From Enterobacter mori (GTDB lineage Bacteria; Pseudomonadota; Gammaproteobacteria; Enterobacterales; Enterobacteriaceae), in NCBI RefSeq assembly GCF_025244905.1, contig NZ_CP104285.1, forward strand, positions 682,001-746,000: a stretch of 64,000 nt of DNA, read 5' to 3'. Both the position numbers and the translations under genes were made by a program. Below the pieces are notes generated by a model. That model saw only the letters and a program-made list of their open reading frames with translations, ran no database searches and was not told the DNA's origin. Position 1 is the stretch's first letter; each line of letters starts with the position of its first letter. Positions 13,063 to 25,044 of the stretch are shown in pieces.

Positions 13063-14045
13063 TGAGTATTAACAATCATTTTGATGGCGAGATTAAGCGC
13101 CGTAATAAAACTGCCGACATCCGCTTTCCCCTGGCCTGCCAAATCCAGCGCAGTACCATGGTCAACGGACGTTCGAATAAAGGGTAAACCGAGGGTGATA
13201 TTCACGCCACGGCCAAAGCCCTGGTATTTTAGCACGGGGAGGCCCTGATCGTGGTACATCGCGAGCACGGCGTCGGCATTATCCAGGTATTTGGGCTGAA
13301 AAAGGGTGTCCGCAGGCAGTGGCCCGCTGAGGTTCATCCCTTTTTCCCGCATTTCGTTGAGCACCGGAATGATAGTGTCGATCTCTTCGGTGCCCATGTG
13401 TCCGCCTTCGCCCGCATGCGGATTCAGGCCACAAACCAGCACGTGCGGCTGCGGGATCCCAAATTTCGTCTGCAGATCGTGGTGCAAAATCCCGATGATC
13501 TCACGCAGGAGTTCAGGGGTGATGGCATCAGGAATGGCTTTGATGGGCAGGTGCGTTGTCACCAGCGCGACGCGCATCTCTTCCGTCGCCAGCATCATCA
13601 CCACTTTCGGGCTGTGCGAACGTTCTTCAAAGAACTCGGTGTGTCCGGTAAAGGGGATCCCTGCGTCGTTGATAACGCCTTTATGCACCGGACCGGTGAT
13701 CAGCGCCGTGAACTCGCCGTTCAGGCAGCCGTCGCAGGCGCGCGCCAGCGTCTCGACAACGTAGTGCCCATTTTCAGTGCTGAGTTGACCGGGGACGGCA
13801 GGGGTGCGCAGAGGAACCGACAGAAGCGTGAGGGTGCCCGCTTGCTGTGGAACGGGCTGCTGGCCTTCAACATAAGGGAGGAGCGTTAAAGGCAGACCGA
13901 GCAATGTTGCCCGGTCTTGTAACAGTGTTGCATCTGCGCAGACAACCAGTTCCACCGGCCAGCTGCGCTGGGCGAGCTGGACGACGAGGTCAGGTCCTAT
14001 CCCGGCGGGCTCGCCGGGCGTGATCACAACACGATGTTGTTTCAT
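13059..14045 (-). CDS. pdxA: 4-hydroxythreonine-4-phosphate dehydrogenase
   Basis: This protein of 328 residues acts in pyridoxal phosphate synthesis: it oxidises 4-phosphohydroxy-L-threonine with NAD, and the product decarboxylates before joining with deoxyxylulose phosphate via PdxJ. Family segments seen are [19 protein letters not shown] and GHTEFFEE, as well as the metal-ligand His residues in [17 protein letters not shown] and [12 protein letters not shown]. Its start shares one base with the surA stop (TGATG), and its end overlaps rsmA. Confidence 0.98.
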   Translation of the reverse strand: MKQHRVVITPGEPAGIGPDLVVQLAQRSWPVELVVCADATLLQDRATLLGLPLTLLPYVEGQQPVPQQAGTLTLLSVPLRTPAVPGQLSTENGHYVVETLARACDGCLNGEFTALITGPVHKGVINDAGIPFTGHTEFFEERSHSPKVVMMLATEEMRVALVTTHLPIKAIPDAITPELLREIIGILHHDLQTKFGIPQPHVLVCGLNPHAGEGGHMGTEEIDTIIPVLNEMREKGMNLSGPLPADTLFQPKYLDNADAVLAMYHDQGLPVLKYQGFGRGVNITLGLPFIRTSVDHGTALDLAGQGKADVGSFITALNLAIKMIVNTQ

Positions 14046-15331
14046 CAGTTGCTCAGCACTTTCACGTAAGCGCTGGCGCGTTGTTCCTGCATCCAGGTTG
14101 CCGCTTCTTCAGAGAATTTGCGGTTGAACAGCATACGGTAGGCTCTGTCCTTCTGGGCCGCATCGGTTTTATCGACGTTGCGGGTATCCATCAGTTCAAT
14201 AAGATGCCAGCCGAAGGAAGAGTGCACCGGTGCGCTCAACTGACCTTTGCTCATTCTCGTCAACGCGTCGCGGAAAGCCGGATCGTAGATATCGGCCGCA
14301 GCCCAGCCCAGATCGCCGCCCTGGTTAGCAGAGCCTGGATCCTGAGAGAACTCTTTTGCCGCATTCGCAAAGGAGGTTTTGCCGCTCTTGATGTCAGCTG
14401 CAATCTGTTCCAGCTTCGCACGCGCCTGATCGTCAGTCATGATCGGAGACGGTTTCAGCAAAATGTGTCGAGCGTGAACTTCTGTGACGGAAATGCTCTG
14501 GCTCTGACCGCGCAGATCGTTCACTTTCAGAATGTGGAAGCCTACACCTGAACGGATAGGACCGACGATATCACCTTTCTTCGCCGTGCTCAGTGCCTGG
14601 GCAAAGAGGGATGGCAGTTCCTGAATACGACCCCAGCCCATCTGACCGCCTTTCAGCGCCTGCTGGTCAGCGGAATAGGTGATGGCCAGCTTGCCAAAGT
14701 CACCGCCGTTACGCGCCTGCTCAACGATAGAACGCGCCTGGCTTTCCGCTTCAGCCGCCTGATCGGAGGTTGGGTTTTCCGGAAGCGGAATCAGAATGTG
14801 GCTCAGGTTCAGTTCGGTGCTGGCATCGTTCTGGTTACCCACCTGCTTAGCCAGCGCATCCACTTCCTGAGGCAGGATAGTGACGCGGCGACGAACTTCG
14901 TTGTTACGCACTTCTGAAATCAGCATCTCTTTGCGGATCTGATTACGGTAGGTGGCGTAGCTGATGCCATCGTAGGCCAGACGGCTGCGCATCTGGTCTG
15001 GTGACATGTTGTTCTGCTTTGCAATGTTAGCGATCGCCTGATCGAGCTGCTCGTCAGTGACCTTCACCCCCATTTTCTGACCCATCTGCAGAACGATCTG
15101 ATCCATGATCAGGCGTTCCAGGATCTGGTGGCGCAGCGTGGCGTCATCCGGAAGCTGCTGACCTGCCTGGCTCGAATTGAGCTTTACAGACTGCATTAAA
15201 CCGTCGACGTCACTTTCAAGCACGACGCCGTTGTTAACCACAGCGGCGACTTTATCAACAACCTGGGGTGCCGCGAAGCTAGTATTCGCAACCATGGCGA
15301 CACCGAGCAGCAGCGTTTTCCAGTTCTTCAT
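14045..15331 (-). CDS. surA: Periplasmic outer-membrane-protein chaperone and peptidyl-prolyl isomerase
   Basis: The product has 428 residues, as in E. coli. A cleavable signal ([20 protein letters not shown]) sends it to the periplasm, where it escorts unfolded outer-membrane proteins, including LptD, to the BAM complex. An N-terminal chaperone domain (about 21-165) is followed by two parvulin domains (about 170-270 and 280-380), recognisable from GGQMGWG and GGDLGWA, and a short C-terminal helix that completes the core. It follows lptD after 53 nt, so chaperone and client are co-transcribed. Confidence 0.98.
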   Translation of the reverse strand: MKNWKTLLLGVAMVANTSFAAPQVVDKVAAVVNNGVVLESDVDGLMQSVKLNSSQAGQQLPDDATLRHQILERLIMDQIVLQMGQKMGVKVTDEQLDQAIANIAKQNNMSPDQMRSRLAYDGISYATYRNQIRKEMLISEVRNNEVRRRVTILPQEVDALAKQVGNQNDASTELNLSHILIPLPENPTSDQAAEAESQARSIVEQARNGGDFGKLAITYSADQQALKGGQMGWGRIQELPSLFAQALSTAKKGDIVGPIRSGVGFHILKVNDLRGQSQSISVTEVHARHILLKPSPIMTDDQARAKLEQIAADIKSGKTSFANAAKEFSQDPGSANQGGDLGWAAADIYDPAFRDALTRMSKGQLSAPVHSSFGWHLIELMDTRNVDKTDAAQKDRAYRMLFNRKFSEEAATWMQEQRASAYVKVLSN

Positions 15332-15384
15332 ACTTTTTCCATTTCAATTAACCGCAAAGCGGATTATGTTGCAAATCAAGCACA

Positions 15385-17736
15385 TTACAAGGAACTGCGG
15401 TAAGGCAGAATGTTCGAGCGCAGCATCTGCTGCGTGCCCAGGCCGTAGTTGGAACTCAGGCCGCGCAGCTCGACATTAAAGCCAATCACGTTATCGTATT
15501 TGCCCTGACTGTTTTGAGTATCCCAGCCGTTAAGTTTGCGTTCGTAGCCGACACGCAGCGCGTAACAGCAGGAGTTATATTGCAGACCTAACATCTGGTC
15601 AGCGGGTTTTTGGGCATTCGTGTCATAGTAGTAGGCTCCAACGATTGACCAACGATCGGCGATTGGCCAGCTCGCTGCGCCACCCACCTGCGAAATACCA
15701 TCTTTGTACTGGTCAGCATTGGCGTAGTTCGGCAATGTCGCCTGAATATATTCCGGGCTGGCATAACGGTACGTCAACTGCACCATACGGTCTTCATCAC
15801 GACGGTATTCAATGGCAGCACTGCCCGTCGCGATGTTATCCAGTCGCGTATCGTACTGAACGCCACCGCGCAGACCCCAACGATCGGTCATGCGCCAGTA
15901 GGTATCACCTGCCCACACCAGTGAACCCGTTTTGTTGTCTTTCTCCCAGTTAATGTCGTCATCACCGGTACGAGACTCGGTGAAATAGTAGATTTGACCA
16001 ACAGAAACGTTAAAACGTTCAACGGCAGATTCATCATAAACGCGCGTTGTGACGCCGGTAGTCAACTGGTTAGCGGACGCAATACGGTCGAGACCGCCAT
16101 AGGTACGGTCGCGGAACAGGCCGCTGTAGTCAGACTGCAGGAACGAGGAGTCGTAGTTTTGAATTTTGCTCTGATCGCGATAAGGCACGTACAGATACTG
16201 CATACGCGGTTCAAGCGTCTGGGTATACCCATCAGACAGCAGGCCCATATCACGTTCGAAGATCAGCTTCCCGTCCATCTTAAACTGAGGAAGCGTACGG
16301 TTTACCGAATCTTCAAGATCGGTGCCATAGCGATTGTTGTACCAGTCGACATTTTTCTGCTGGTAATGCGTCGCCATCAGCTTGGCTTCGGTGTTCAGGC
16401 TTGCCCAGTCGTTCGACAAAGGTAAGTTAATGGTTGGTTCGAGATGAAGACGCGTGGCCTCTGGCATATCCGAGTTGGTGTTGACGAAGTGCACCGCCTG
16501 GGCGTAGACGCGGGTGTCGAAAGGACCGACATCGTTCTGATACCAGTTGACGTCCAGCTGCGGTTCAGCACCATAGGTACTGGCCGTTTGGGTGTTAAAG
16601 ACCTGGAACTGCTTGGTCGACACCGTGGCGTTAAAGTTCTCAATGGCGTAGCCCACGCTGAATTTCTGCGTGGCGTAGCCGTCCGTACTGGAACCGTATT
16701 TAGAGTCAAAGTCGTTGAAATAATACGGATCGCTGACTTTGGTATAGTCGACGTTGAAGCGCCAGACCTGATCCATCACCCCGGCATGCTGCCAGTAATA
16801 CATCCAACGGTGTTTATCACCTTCGGTCGGGTGCTCGTCCTGGAAGACTTTGTCCGATGGCAGATAATCAAACTCCATCAAACCGGCACCCGCTTTGGTC
16901 AGATAGCGGAACTCGTTTTCCCACATGATGTTACCGCGCTTATGGATATAGTGCGGCGTGATCGTCGCATCCATGTTTGGCGCGATGTTCCAGTAATACG
17001 GCAGGTAGAACTCAAAGTAGTTCGAGGTGCTGTATTTGGCATTCGGGATCAGGAAACCGGAACGTCGTTTGTCGCCCACGGGAAGCTGCAGGTAAGGGCT
17101 GTAGAAAACAGGGACCGGGCCGAGCTTAAAGCGGGCGTTCCAGATCTCCGCGACCTGTTCTTCACGATCGTGAATAACTTCACTGCCCACCACGCTCCAG
17201 GTATTCGAGCCCGGCAGACAGGAGGTGAACGATCCGTTTTCCAGAATCGTATAGCGGTTTTCACCGCGCTGTTTCATCAGGTCGGCTTTACCGCGCCCCT
17301 GACGACCCACCATCTGGTAATCACCTTCCCAGACGTTGGTATCTTTTGTATTCAGATTTGACCAGGCTTTCGGACCTTTCAGGATGACCTGGTTGTCGTC
17401 ATAGTGCACATTACCCAGCGCATCCACCGTACGTACTGGCGCAGCCGCACCTTCTGGTTGCTTCTGATGCAATTGCACTTCATCTGCCTGCAGACGGCTG
17501 TTGCCCTGGTTAATATCGACATTGCCCGTAAAGGTGGCATTGTCGGGATAATTACCTTTTGCATTGTCAGCATTGATGGTAACCGGCAAGTCATTCGTAT
17601 CGCCCTCAACCAGTGGACGATCGAAACTTGGGACGCCAAGCATACATTGCGAGGCGAGATCGGCTGCCAGCCCCTGTTGGCTGTACAGAGCGGCGCCAAT
17701 CATTGTGGCCAGGAGGGTGGGGATACGTTTTTTCAT
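15385..17736 (-). CDS. lptD: LPS-assembly outer-membrane protein
   Basis: The product has 783 residues (E. coli 784). LptD with LptE inserts lipopolysaccharide into the outer leaflet. The signal peptide (about 1-24) is followed by a periplasmic beta-jellyroll domain (about 25-200) and a large beta-barrel. The four Cys needed for the non-consecutive disulfides are present: in SQCMLG near the mature N-terminus, in FTSCLPG, and the pair in YNSCCYAL near the C-terminus. It is the first gene of the leftward operon to apaH. A -10-like TATAAT lies about 150 bp upstream. In E. coli this gene is also sigma-E dependent; no clear sigma-E site was identified here. Confidence 0.98.
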   Translation of the reverse strand: MKKRIPTLLATMIGAALYSQQGLAADLASQCMLGVPSFDRPLVEGDTNDLPVTINADNAKGNYPDNATFTGNVDINQGNSRLQADEVQLHQKQPEGAAAPVRTVDALGNVHYDDNQVILKGPKAWSNLNTKDTNVWEGDYQMVGRQGRGKADLMKQRGENRYTILENGSFTSCLPGSNTWSVVGSEVIHDREEQVAEIWNARFKLGPVPVFYSPYLQLPVGDKRRSGFLIPNAKYSTSNYFEFYLPYYWNIAPNMDATITPHYIHKRGNIMWENEFRYLTKAGAGLMEFDYLPSDKVFQDEHPTEGDKHRWMYYWQHAGVMDQVWRFNVDYTKVSDPYYFNDFDSKYGSSTDGYATQKFSVGYAIENFNATVSTKQFQVFNTQTASTYGAEPQLDVNWYQNDVGPFDTRVYAQAVHFVNTNSDMPEATRLHLEPTINLPLSNDWASLNTEAKLMATHYQQKNVDWYNNRYGTDLEDSVNRTLPQFKMDGKLIFERDMGLLSDGYTQTLEPRMQYLYVPYRDQSKIQNYDSSFLQSDYSGLFRDRTYGGLDRIASANQLTTGVTTRVYDESAVERFNVSVGQIYYFTESRTGDDDINWEKDNKTGSLVWAGDTYWRMTDRWGLRGGVQYDTRLDNIATGSAAIEYRRDEDRMVQLTYRYASPEYIQATLPNYANADQYKDGISQVGGAASWPIADRWSIVGAYYYDTNAQKPADQMLGLQYNSCCYALRVGYERKLNGWDTQNSQGKYDNVIGFNVELRGLSSNYGLGTQQMLRSNILPYRSSL

Positions 17737-17886
17737 ACGTTGTATTTTATTGTTCCGTCATCAGTGGCTACGGCTTACAAACGCTCAGAGACTATCTTAC
17801 TCATCAGCGCAGTACCAGCGTTAATCCTGCCCGTTTGCGTGCCAGAGTGTTAGGCTCGCTATCGAATGACGAGTATGATAATGCAA

Positions 17887-17914
17887 ATTATAGGCGATGT
17901 CCCTCAATTGACCG
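17887..17914 (-). promoter_or_regulatory. Candidate lptD promoter, overlapping a divergent -35 for djlA
   Basis: On the minus strand CGGTCA (17914-17909) and a perfect TATAAT (17892-17887) are separated by 16 bp. On the plus strand TTGACC (17908-17913) covers the same bases and faces djlA, with a weak -10 downstream. The two directions would therefore compete for the same -35 DNA. This is sequence inspection only. Confidence 0.5.
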
Positions 17915-17976
17915 TGGCGCGACCACTGTAATGATGGCGTTGCGTCGAACCAGGAACATGACTATTCGGGGAGTAT

Positions 17977-18792
17977 ATGCAGTATTGGGGTAAAATCATC
18001 GGCGTTGCGTTCGCATTAATCATGGGCGCTGGCTTTTGGGGCGTGGTACTGGGGCTCATTATCGGCCATATGTTTGATAAGGCACGCAGCCGCAAAATGG
18101 CCTGGTTCGCCAACCAGCGCGAGCGTCAGTCGCTCTTTTTCTCCACCACTTTTGAGGTGATGGGGCATTTAACCAAATCAAAAGGGCGCGTCACCGAAGC
18201 CGATATTCAGATTGCCAGCGTATTCATGGATCGCATGAATCTGCACGGTGAATCTCGTGTGGCAGCGCAAAATGCGTTTCGTATCGGTAAAGCGGATAAC
18301 TATCCGCTGCGTGAAAAAATGCGTCAGTTCCGCAGCATCTGCTTCGGACGTTTTGATTTAATTCGGATGTTTCTGGAGATCCAAATTCAGGCGGCCTTCG
18401 CCGATGGCTCCCTTCATCCCAATGAGCGGGACGTTTTATACGTCATCGCTGAAGAGCTGGGGATCTCCCGCATGCAGTTCGACCAGTTCCTGCGCATGAT
18501 GCAGGGCGGCGCGCAGTTTGGCGGGGGTTACCAGCAGCAATCCTCCGGCGGCGGCTGGCAGCAGACGCAGCGTGGCCCGACGCTTGAAGATGCCTGCAAC
18601 GTGCTTGGCGTAAAGCCTTCTGACGATCAGACCACGATCAAACGTGCCTATCGTAAGCTCATGAGCGAGCATCATCCTGACAAGCTGGTCGCGAAAGGTT
18701 TACCGCCAGAGATGATGGAGATGGCGAAGCAGAAAGCGCAGGAAATTCAGAAAGCCTACGAGCTGATAAAAGAGCAAAAAGGTTTTAAATAA
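17977..18792 (+). CDS. djlA: Membrane-anchored DnaJ-like co-chaperone
   Basis: The 271-residue product equals E. coli DjlA. One transmembrane segment near the N-terminus (about residues 7-30) has the Gly-rich face ([19 protein letters not shown]) known to mediate dimerisation. A TerB-like central domain (about 50-170) is followed by a Gly/Gln-rich linker and a C-terminal J domain with the HPD motif (SEHHPDK) that stimulates DnaK. DjlA affects the Rcs capsule pathway. Start: GGGGAG five nt before the ATG. Transcription ends at a strong hairpin. Confidence 0.97.
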   Translation: MQYWGKIIGVAFALIMGAGFWGVVLGLIIGHMFDKARSRKMAWFANQRERQSLFFSTTFEVMGHLTKSKGRVTEADIQIASVFMDRMNLHGESRVAAQNAFRIGKADNYPLREKMRQFRSICFGRFDLIRMFLEIQIQAAFADGSLHPNERDVLYVIAEELGISRMQFDQFLRMMQGGAQFGGGYQQQSSGGGWQQTQRGPTLEDACNVLGVKPSDDQTTIKRAYRKLMSEHHPDKLVAKGLPPEMMEMAKQKAQEIQKAYELIKEQKGFK

Positions 18793-18795
18793 AAA

Positions 18796-18825
18796 ATGGC
18801 CCGAGGATATCGGGCCATTTTTTTT
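18796..18825. terminator. Bidirectional intrinsic terminator between djlA and rluA
   Basis: ATGGCCCGA (18796-18804) pairs perfectly with TCGGGCCAT (18810-18818); the stem is flanked by an A-run on the left and eight T on the right, so it can stop both the rightward djlA and the leftward rluA transcripts. Confidence 0.92.
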
Positions 18826-19483
18826 AGAAATCCACGGGCGCCTTAAAGGTCATCGCATTGCCAAAAACCGGATGGGTAATGGTGAGGGTCTGCGCATGCA
18901 ACTGCAGGCGCGGCGCTAACGCCAGCGCTTCTGGCGGCGCGTAAAACCGGTCTCCCAGAATCGGGTGGCCCAGGGCGAGCATATGCACGCGCAGTTGGTG
19001 AGAACGCCCGGTAATCGGCTTAAGCAGAACGCGCGCGGTATTATCCGGCGCGTACTCCAGCACTTCATACTCGGTTTGCGCCGCCTTGCCGGTTTCATAG
19101 CACACCTTCTGCTTTGGCCGGTTCGGCCAGTCGCAGATCAGCGGTAAATCGACCAGACCCTCTTCGCTTGCCGGATGGCCCCAGACGCGCGCGACGTACT
19201 GCTTTTTCGGTTCGCGCTCGCGGAACTGGCGTTTCAGCTCGCGTTCCGCTTCTTTATGCAGAGCCACTACAATCACGCCGCTGGTGGCCATGTCGAGGCG
19301 ATGGACGGACTCCGCCTGCGGATAATCGCGCTGAATACGCGTCATCACGCTGTCTTTGTGCTCGTCAAGACGCCCCGGCACGGACAACAGGCCGCTGGGC
19401 TTGTTGACCACCATAATGTGCTCATCCTGATACAGGATGACCAGCCAGGGATCCTGAGGGGGATTGTAGGGCTCCATCACCAT
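18824..19483 (-). CDS. rluA: Dual-specificity 23S rRNA psi746 / tRNA psi32 synthase
   Basis: The product has 219 residues, identical in length to E. coli RluA. It isomerises U746 in 23S rRNA and U32 in several tRNAs. The catalytic Asp64 lies in HRLDMATSG, and the C-terminal TGRSHQLRVHM motif and LLKP segment are typical of RluA-family synthases. It lies 12 nt downstream of rapA in the same direction, so the two are probably co-transcribed, and it ends against the djlA terminator. Confidence 0.97.
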   Translation of the reverse strand: MVMEPYNPPQDPWLVILYQDEHIMVVNKPSGLLSVPGRLDEHKDSVMTRIQRDYPQAESVHRLDMATSGVIVVALHKEAERELKRQFREREPKKQYVARVWGHPASEEGLVDLPLICDWPNRPKQKVCYETGKAAQTEYEVLEYAPDNTARVLLKPITGRSHQLRVHMLALGHPILGDRFYAPPEALALAPRLQLHAQTLTITHPVFGNAMTFKAPVDF

Positions 19484-19495
19484 CTTGCGCTCCGT

Positions 19496-22402
19496 TTACT
19501 GATGCGTCACAACGATGAGACGCAGTGCGTCCAGACGCCAGCTTGCCTGATCCAGGCTCTCCAGAACCTGCTGACGATTGCTTTCAATCGCCGCCAGTTC
19601 ATCGTCACGAATGTTCGGGTTAACCGCTTTTAACGCTTCCAGACGAGAAAGTTCTGCTGAGAGCTTCTCGTCGGCTTCGCTGCGTGCCGCATCAATCAAT
19701 GCACGCGCCGCTTTTTCAACCTGAGTTTCACCCAGTTGCAGAATAGCATGCACGTCCTGCTGGACGGCGTTGACCAGCTTGCTGCCAGTGTGACGGTTAA
19801 CCGCGCTCAGCTGACGGTTGAAGCTTTCGAACTCGACCTGCGCGGCCAGGTTAGTACCGTTTTTATCCAGCAGCAGACGCACCGGTGTTGGTGGCAGGAA
19901 GCGAGTGAGCTGCAGCTGTTTTGGTGCCTGCGCTTCCACAACGTAGATCAGTTCAACCAGCAGGGTGCCCACCGGCAGCGCCTTGTTTTTCAACAGGGAG
20001 ATGGTGCTGCTGCCGGTATCGCCGGAGAGGATCAGATCCAGACCGTTGCGGATCAGCGGGTGCTCCCAGGTAATGAACTGGGCGTCTTCGCGGGAAAGCG
20101 CTACATCACGTTCGAAGGTGATAGTGCAGCCATCTTCCGGCAGGCCCGGGAAATCCGGAACCAGCATATGATCGGACGGCGTCAGGACGATCATGTTCTC
20201 GCCGCGATCGTCCTGGTTGATCCCGACGATGTCGAACAGGTTCATGGAGAAGCTGATCAAACTGGTGTCATCATCCTGCTCTTCGATGCTTTCCGCCAGC
20301 GCCTGTGCTTTTTCACCCCCGTTGGAGTGGATCTCCAGCAGGCGGTCGCGGCCCTGCTCCAGCTGCGCTTTCAGCGCGTCGTGCTTCTCACGGCAGGACT
20401 TGATCAGCTCATCAAACCCTTCCGCGTTTTCCGGCGCGGCCAGGTAGCCGATCAGATCGCTATGCACCTGATCGTAAATGGTGCGGCCCGTCGGGCAGGT
20501 ATGTTCAAACGCATCCAGACCTTCGTGGAACCAGCGTACCAGCACGGACTGCGCGGTTTTTTCCAGGTACGGCACGTGGATCTGAATATCATGCGCCTGA
20601 CCGATACGGTCCAGACGGCCGATACGCTGCTCCAGCAGATCCGGGTTAAACGGCAGATCGAACATCACCAGATTGCTGGCGAACTGGAAGTTACGGCCTT
20701 CAGAGCCGATTTCTGAGCACAGCAGCACCTGCGCGCCGCTGTCCTCTTCCCCAAACCACGCCGCGGCGCGGTCGCGTTCGACGATGGACATGCCTTCGTG
20801 GAACACGGCAGCGCGAATACCTTCTCGCTCGCGCAGAACCTGCTCAAGCTGCAGCGCGGTGGCCGCTTTGGCACATATCACCAGCACTTTCTGCGAGCGG
20901 TGGGCGGTCAGATAGCCCATCAGCCACTCAACGCGTGGGTCAAAGTTCCACCAGGTGCCGGTATCACCTTCAAATTCCTGGTAGATTTGTTCCGGATAAA
21001 GCATGTCGCGGGCGCGCTCTTCCTGGGTTTTGCGGGCGCCCATAATTCCGGAGACTTTAATTGCCGTCTGATACTGCGTCGGCAGCGGCAGTTTAATCGT
21101 ATGCAGCTCGCGTTTCGGGAAACCTTTGACGCCGTTACGGGTGTTGCGGAACAGCACGCGGCTGGTACCGTGGCGATCCATCAGCATGTCGATCAGCTCT
21201 TTGCGCGCGGATCCCGCGTTGTCGCTGTCGCTGTTGGCAGCCTGCAGAAGCGGCTCAATATCCTGCTCGCCAATCAGATCGCTCAGGATGTTCAGCTCAT
21301 CGTTAGAGAGACGGTTGCCCGCCAGCAGCAGGGCGACGGCATCGGCAACCGGGCGGTAGTTTTTCTGCTCTTCGACAAACTGCCCGAAATCGTGAAAACG
21401 GTTTGGATCGAGCAGGCGCAGACGGGCGAAGTGACTCTCAAGACCCAGCTGCTCCGGCGTTGCGGTCAGCAGCAGAACGCCAGGCACGCGCTCGGCAAGC
21501 TGCTCGATAGCCATATATTCGCGGCTCGGCGCATCTTCGCTCCAGACCAGGTGGTGCGCTTCGTCAACCACCATAATGTCCCACTCGGCATCGCACAGAT
21601 GCTCAAGACGCTGCTTGCTGCGGCGCACGAAGTCCAGCGAACAGATGACCAGCTGTTCGGTTTCAAACGGGTTGTCGGCGTCGTGCTGCGCTTCGGCATA
21701 GCGTTCGTCGTCGAACAGGGAGAAGCGCAGGTTGAAGCGGCGCAGCATCTCAACCAGCCACTGGTGCTGCAGGGTTTCTGGAACAACAATCAGCACGCGC
21801 TCGGCAGCGCCAGAAAGCAGCTGCTGGTGCAGGATCATGCCCGCTTCAATGGTTTTACCCAGGCCCACTTCGTCAGCCAGCAGTACGCGAGGCGCGTGGC
21901 GGCGGCCCACGTCATGGGCGATGTTCAGCTGGTGAGGGATCAGGCTGGTACGCTGGCCGCGCAGGCCGCTCCACGGCATGCGGTACTGTTCGCTCTGAAA
22001 CTTACGCGCGCGGTAGCGCAGCGAGAAGCGATCCATACGGTCGATTTGCCCGGCAAACAGGCGGTCCTGCGGCTTACTGAACACCAGTTTGCTGTCGAGC
22101 AGCACTTCACGCAGGATGACATTGGCTTCATCCGTATCAAGACGAGTACCAATGTAGACGAGCAGTCCATTCTCTTCTTTTACGTCTTCAATCTTGAGCT
22201 GCCAGCCGTCATGGCTGGTCACGGTGTCGCCCGGATTGAACATCACGCGGGTAACAGGGGAGTCATTGCGAGCGTACAGACGGTTTTCACCGGTGGCAGG
22301 GAAGAGGAGGGTAACCATGCGCGCATCGACGGCAACGACGGTTCCCAATCCAAGTTCGCTTTCTGTATCGCTGATCCAGCGTTGACCAAGTGTAAAAGGC
22401 AT
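19496..22402 (-). CDS. rapA: RNA polymerase-associated Swi2/Snf2 ATPase
   Basis: The product has 968 residues, exactly the E. coli length. RapA binds RNA polymerase and uses ATP to recycle polymerase stalled on non-productive complexes. N-terminal Tudor-like domains (about 1-110) precede the helicase core: Walker A in [13 protein letters not shown] box in [14 protein letters not shown], and motif VI-like [12 protein letters not shown]. The C-terminal part is RapA-specific. The 128-bp gap to polB holds its promoter; only a small CCGTC/GACGG hairpin was noticed there. Confidence 0.98.
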   Translation of the reverse strand: MPFTLGQRWISDTESELGLGTVVAVDARMVTLLFPATGENRLYARNDSPVTRVMFNPGDTVTSHDGWQLKIEDVKEENGLLVYIGTRLDTDEANVILREVLLDSKLVFSKPQDRLFAGQIDRMDRFSLRYRARKFQSEQYRMPWSGLRGQRTSLIPHQLNIAHDVGRRHAPRVLLADEVGLGKTIEAGMILHQQLLSGAAERVLIVVPETLQHQWLVEMLRRFNLRFSLFDDERYAEAQHDADNPFETEQLVICSLDFVRRSKQRLEHLCDAEWDIMVVDEAHHLVWSEDAPSREYMAIEQLAERVPGVLLLTATPEQLGLESHFARLRLLDPNRFHDFGQFVEEQKNYRPVADAVALLLAGNRLSNDELNILSDLIGEQDIEPLLQAANSDSDNAGSARKELIDMLMDRHGTSRVLFRNTRNGVKGFPKRELHTIKLPLPTQYQTAIKVSGIMGARKTQEERARDMLYPEQIYQEFEGDTGTWWNFDPRVEWLMGYLTAHRSQKVLVICAKAATALQLEQVLREREGIRAAVFHEGMSIVERDRAAAWFGEEDSGAQVLLCSEIGSEGRNFQFASNLVMFDLPFNPDLLEQRIGRLDRIGQAHDIQIHVPYLEKTAQSVLVRWFHEGLDAFEHTCPTGRTIYDQVHSDLIGYLAAPENAEGFDELIKSCREKHDALKAQLEQGRDRLLEIHSNGGEKAQALAESIEEQDDDTSLISFSMNLFDIVGINQDDRGENMIVLTPSDHMLVPDFPGLPEDGCTITFERDVALSREDAQFITWEHPLIRNGLDLILSGDTGSSTISLLKNKALPVGTLLVELIYVVEAQAPKQLQLTRFLPPTPVRLLLDKNGTNLAAQVEFESFNRQLSAVNRHTGSKLVNAVQQDVHAILQLGETQVEKAARALIDAARSEADEKLSAELSRLEALKAVNPNIRDDELAAIESNRQQVLESLDQASWRLDALRLIVVTHQ

Positions 22403-22530
22403 AGTTGTTCGGCTCTAATCTTTAATTGCAGGCAATAGTTCAACCACCGTCAAAAAAGACGGTCATCGAAAAATGGGTCCGGGAATGGAAAGGGCGCTAT
22501 GGTACTGGATGGCAGCCATTTCGTCACGCG

Positions 22531-24888
22531 TCAAAATAGGCCAAGTTGCCCTGTCACTAGTGTAGCAAAATCATCGTTGATGAAGGGCAAAATTCCCTCC
22601 GCGACCGGCTGAAGCTGGCGCGTCAGATAATGATCGTAATCGAGCGGTGATTGCTGGTAATCAACCGGTTCCGGGCCGCTGGTGGTCCAGACGTATTTGA
22701 TGGTGCCACGGTTTTGATACTGCGGCGCGCGGCCCCGCCGCACGTTCTCTTCGTCCGCCAGTCGCGCGGCGCGCACATGGGGCGGCACATTACGCTGGTA
22801 CTCCGCCAGCGGGCGGCGCAGGCGCTTGCGATACACCAGCTGCGCGTCAAGTTCGCCCGCCATCAGGCTGGCGATGGTTTCGCGGATGTAGTCCTGATAC
22901 GGCTCATTGCGGAACACCCGCAGGTAGAGCGTCTGCTGGAACTGCTGCGCCAGCGGCGTCCAGTCGGTGCGCACCGTCTCCAGCCCTTTAAAGACCATCC
23001 GCTGGGTGTCGCCTTCCTGAATCAGCCCGGCGTAGCGCTTCTTGCTGCCCTGATCGGTGCCGCGAATGGTGGGCATTAAAAAGCGGGCAAAATGGGTTTC
23101 AAACTCCAGCTCCAGCGCGCTGGTTAACCGCTCTTCTTGCAAATGTTTGCCCCACCAGTCGTTCACAAAGGCCACAAGCTCTTTGCCGATGCGGGCGGCG
23201 TCGCCTTCTGAGTGCGCGCCTTTCAGCCACACAAAGGTGGAGTCCGTGTCGCCGTAAATAACGTCATAGCCCCGGGATTCAATCAGCGCCTTGGTCTGGC
23301 GCATAATCTCATGCCCGCGCATGGTAATAGAGGAAGCCAAACGTGGGTCAAAGAAGCGGCAGGCGCTGGTACCCAGCACGCCGTAAAATGCGTTCATGAT
23401 GATTTTCAGCGCCTGTGATAGCGGCTTGTTGCCGTGGCGCTTGGCCTCATCGCGGCCGTGCCAGATGTTTCCCACAATTTCAGGCAGACAGTGTTTTCCC
23501 CGCGAGAAGCGTGCGCCGAGGAAGCCTTCGGTGCTGTGTTCATCGTCCGGTTGCGCCATGCCCTCAACCAGCCCGACGGGATCGATCAGAAAGGTGCGGA
23601 TAATCGACGGGTAGAGGCTTTTGTAATCCAGCACCAGCACCGAGTCATACAATCCTGGCCGGGAGTCCATCACGTACCCGCCGGGGCTGGCCTGCGGCGG
23701 CACGTCCCCGAGGTTGGGGGCGACGTATCCTGCCCGGTGCATTCGCGGAAAATAGAGGTGGCTAAAGGCCGCCACGGAGCCGCCGTGCCTGTCAGCCGCA
23801 AGGCCGTTCACCGTCGCGCGCTCCAGCAGGAACGGCATGATCTCGGTTTTGTGGTAAATCTGCGTTACCAGCTCGCAGTCTTTCAGGTTATAGGTGGCGA
23901 GCGCCGGTTTGTCTTCGTTAAAGCGCCGGTCGATCTCGTCCATTCTGTCCCAGGGGTTGTCGATGGATTTGCCTTCGCCAAGCAGCTCCTGCGCGACGGC
24001 TTCAAGGGAGAATGAAGAGAAGTTCCAGAAGGCGGATTTAAGCGCCTCGATGCCGTCAATAATCAGGCGACCGTTAGCCTGTGCAAAGAAAACGCCATTC
24101 TTAAAACCGTGTTCGCGCCATTCCAGCTCGCTGTTTCCGCGCCCCAGCATCAGCGGGATGCGGTAACGCTCGGCGTGTTTTTGCAGCACGCGCAGGTCGA
24201 ACTGCACCACGTTCCAGCCGATCAGGACATCGGGATCGTAGTCGGCAAACCACTGGTTAAGCTTCTCCAGCAGCTGCGGGCGGCTATTGACGTACTCAAG
24301 CCGGAAATCCAGCGCGGAGGCATCACCATTCGGTGGCCCGAGCATATAGACAACACGATCGCCGCAGCCTTCCAGCCCAATGCAGTACAGTTCGCCGTGG
24401 CGGGTGGTTTCGATATCCAGCGAGACCCACTTCAGCGGCGGGCGATAATGTGGATTAGGCTTCAGGCGAGCATTCGCGATGCTGCCGTTTTGTTCGATGC
24501 CATCAACCCAGACGGGGGCGGTAATGAACCGCTCCATCAGAAAGCGTTCCGGTGGGCGAATATCCGCTTCGTAAAGCGTCACGCCCGCCTCACGGAGCAG
24601 TTTTTCATAGCGCATTAGCTGACGATGGGCGCGACAGTACAGGCCGTAAACCGGCTGGCGGTGGAAATCTTTCAGTTCAAGCGGGGTGATACGCCAGCCG
24701 TTTTCGCCGCGCAGCAGCTGCTTCACCTTCTCGGCGTGGGCTTCAGGAATAAAGGCCACGGATTCCTGCGGGGGCAGCGTAACGTGCAGCGGGCCGTTGT
24801 CCGTCGCCAGCCAGAACGCGACCTCGGTGCCCTGAGGGGTATCCCGCCAGTGTCGGGTCAGTAAAAAGCCTTCTTGCGCCTGCGCCAC
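22531..24888 (-). CDS. polB: DNA polymerase II (family B, SOS-induced)
   Basis: From a GTG start (MAQAQEG...) the protein has 785 residues (E. coli 783). It restarts replication and performs translesion synthesis with proofreading. Exonuclease motif I (SLDIETT), the [10 protein letters not shown] polymerase motif A, the central KxxxNxxYG region (KIIMNAFYG) and motif C YGDTDS are all intact. A LexA-type box lies 56-75 bases upstream, so the gene is damage-inducible. The GTG is supported by alignment; the leader between promoter and start is only about 25 nt. Confidence 0.98.
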   Translation of the reverse strand: MAQAQEGFLLTRHWRDTPQGTEVAFWLATDNGPLHVTLPPQESVAFIPEAHAEKVKQLLRGENGWRITPLELKDFHRQPVYGLYCRAHRQLMRYEKLLREAGVTLYEADIRPPERFLMERFITAPVWVDGIEQNGSIANARLKPNPHYRPPLKWVSLDIETTRHGELYCIGLEGCGDRVVYMLGPPNGDASALDFRLEYVNSRPQLLEKLNQWFADYDPDVLIGWNVVQFDLRVLQKHAERYRIPLMLGRGNSELEWREHGFKNGVFFAQANGRLIIDGIEALKSAFWNFSSFSLEAVAQELLGEGKSIDNPWDRMDEIDRRFNEDKPALATYNLKDCELVTQIYHKTEIMPFLLERATVNGLAADRHGGSVAAFSHLYFPRMHRAGYVAPNLGDVPPQASPGGYVMDSRPGLYDSVLVLDYKSLYPSIIRTFLIDPVGLVEGMAQPDDEHSTEGFLGARFSRGKHCLPEIVGNIWHGRDEAKRHGNKPLSQALKIIMNAFYGVLGTSACRFFDPRLASSITMRGHEIMRQTKALIESRGYDVIYGDTDSTFVWLKGAHSEGDAARIGKELVAFVNDWWGKHLQEERLTSALELEFETHFARFLMPTIRGTDQGSKKRYAGLIQEGDTQRMVFKGLETVRTDWTPLAQQFQQTLYLRVFRNEPYQDYIRETIASLMAGELDAQLVYRKRLRRPLAEYQRNVPPHVRAARLADEENVRRGRAPQYQNRGTIKYVWTTSGPEPVDYQQSPLDYDHYLTRQLQPVAEGILPFINDDFATLVTGQLGLF

Positions 24889-24901
24889 GCCGTTATCCCA
24901 G

Positions 24902-24933
24902 AAAACAAAACCAGGCCTGATTATAGCCTGGTT
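24902..24933 (-). terminator. araBAD terminator hairpin overlapping the polB promoter
   Basis: AACCAGGC / GCCTGGTT arms (24909-24916 and 24926-24933) form a perfect 8-bp stem followed leftward by TTTTGTTTT, a good intrinsic terminator for the leftward araBAD transcript. Its loop contains, on the minus strand, a perfect TATAAT (24925-24920) that is the probable polB -10, so polB mRNA would begin in the distal arm and not form the hairpin. Confidence 0.75.
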
Positions 24934-24943
24934 AAGGTGGGTT

Positions 24944-24963
24944 TGCTGGGGTTTTATACAGTG
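24944..24963 (-). promoter_or_regulatory. LexA (SOS) box of polB
   Basis: On the minus strand the site reads CACTGTATAAAACCCCAGCA, a CTGT-N8-CCAG operator with one change from the CTGT-N8-ACAG consensus. It closely follows the site recalled for E. coli polB (dinA), and it covers the -35 region of the TATAAT promoter. Confidence 0.88.
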
Positions 24964-24971
24964 CCTGTTCA

Positions 24972-25038
24972 GCCGGATGGCGCTGCGCTTATCCGGCCTA
25001 CAGGTTCCGTAGGCCCGGTAAGCGCAGCGTCACCGGGC
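24972..25038. repeat. REP/BIME pair between araD and polB
   Basis: A GCCGGATGGCGCTGCGCTTA...-type unit and an inverted GTAGGCCCGG...CACCGGGC unit lie head to head just after the araD stop. It is closely related to the pair at 25753-25818, which suggests local duplication or independent insertion of the same repeat family in the ara operon. Confidence 0.85.
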
Positions 25039-25044
25039 AAGGGT

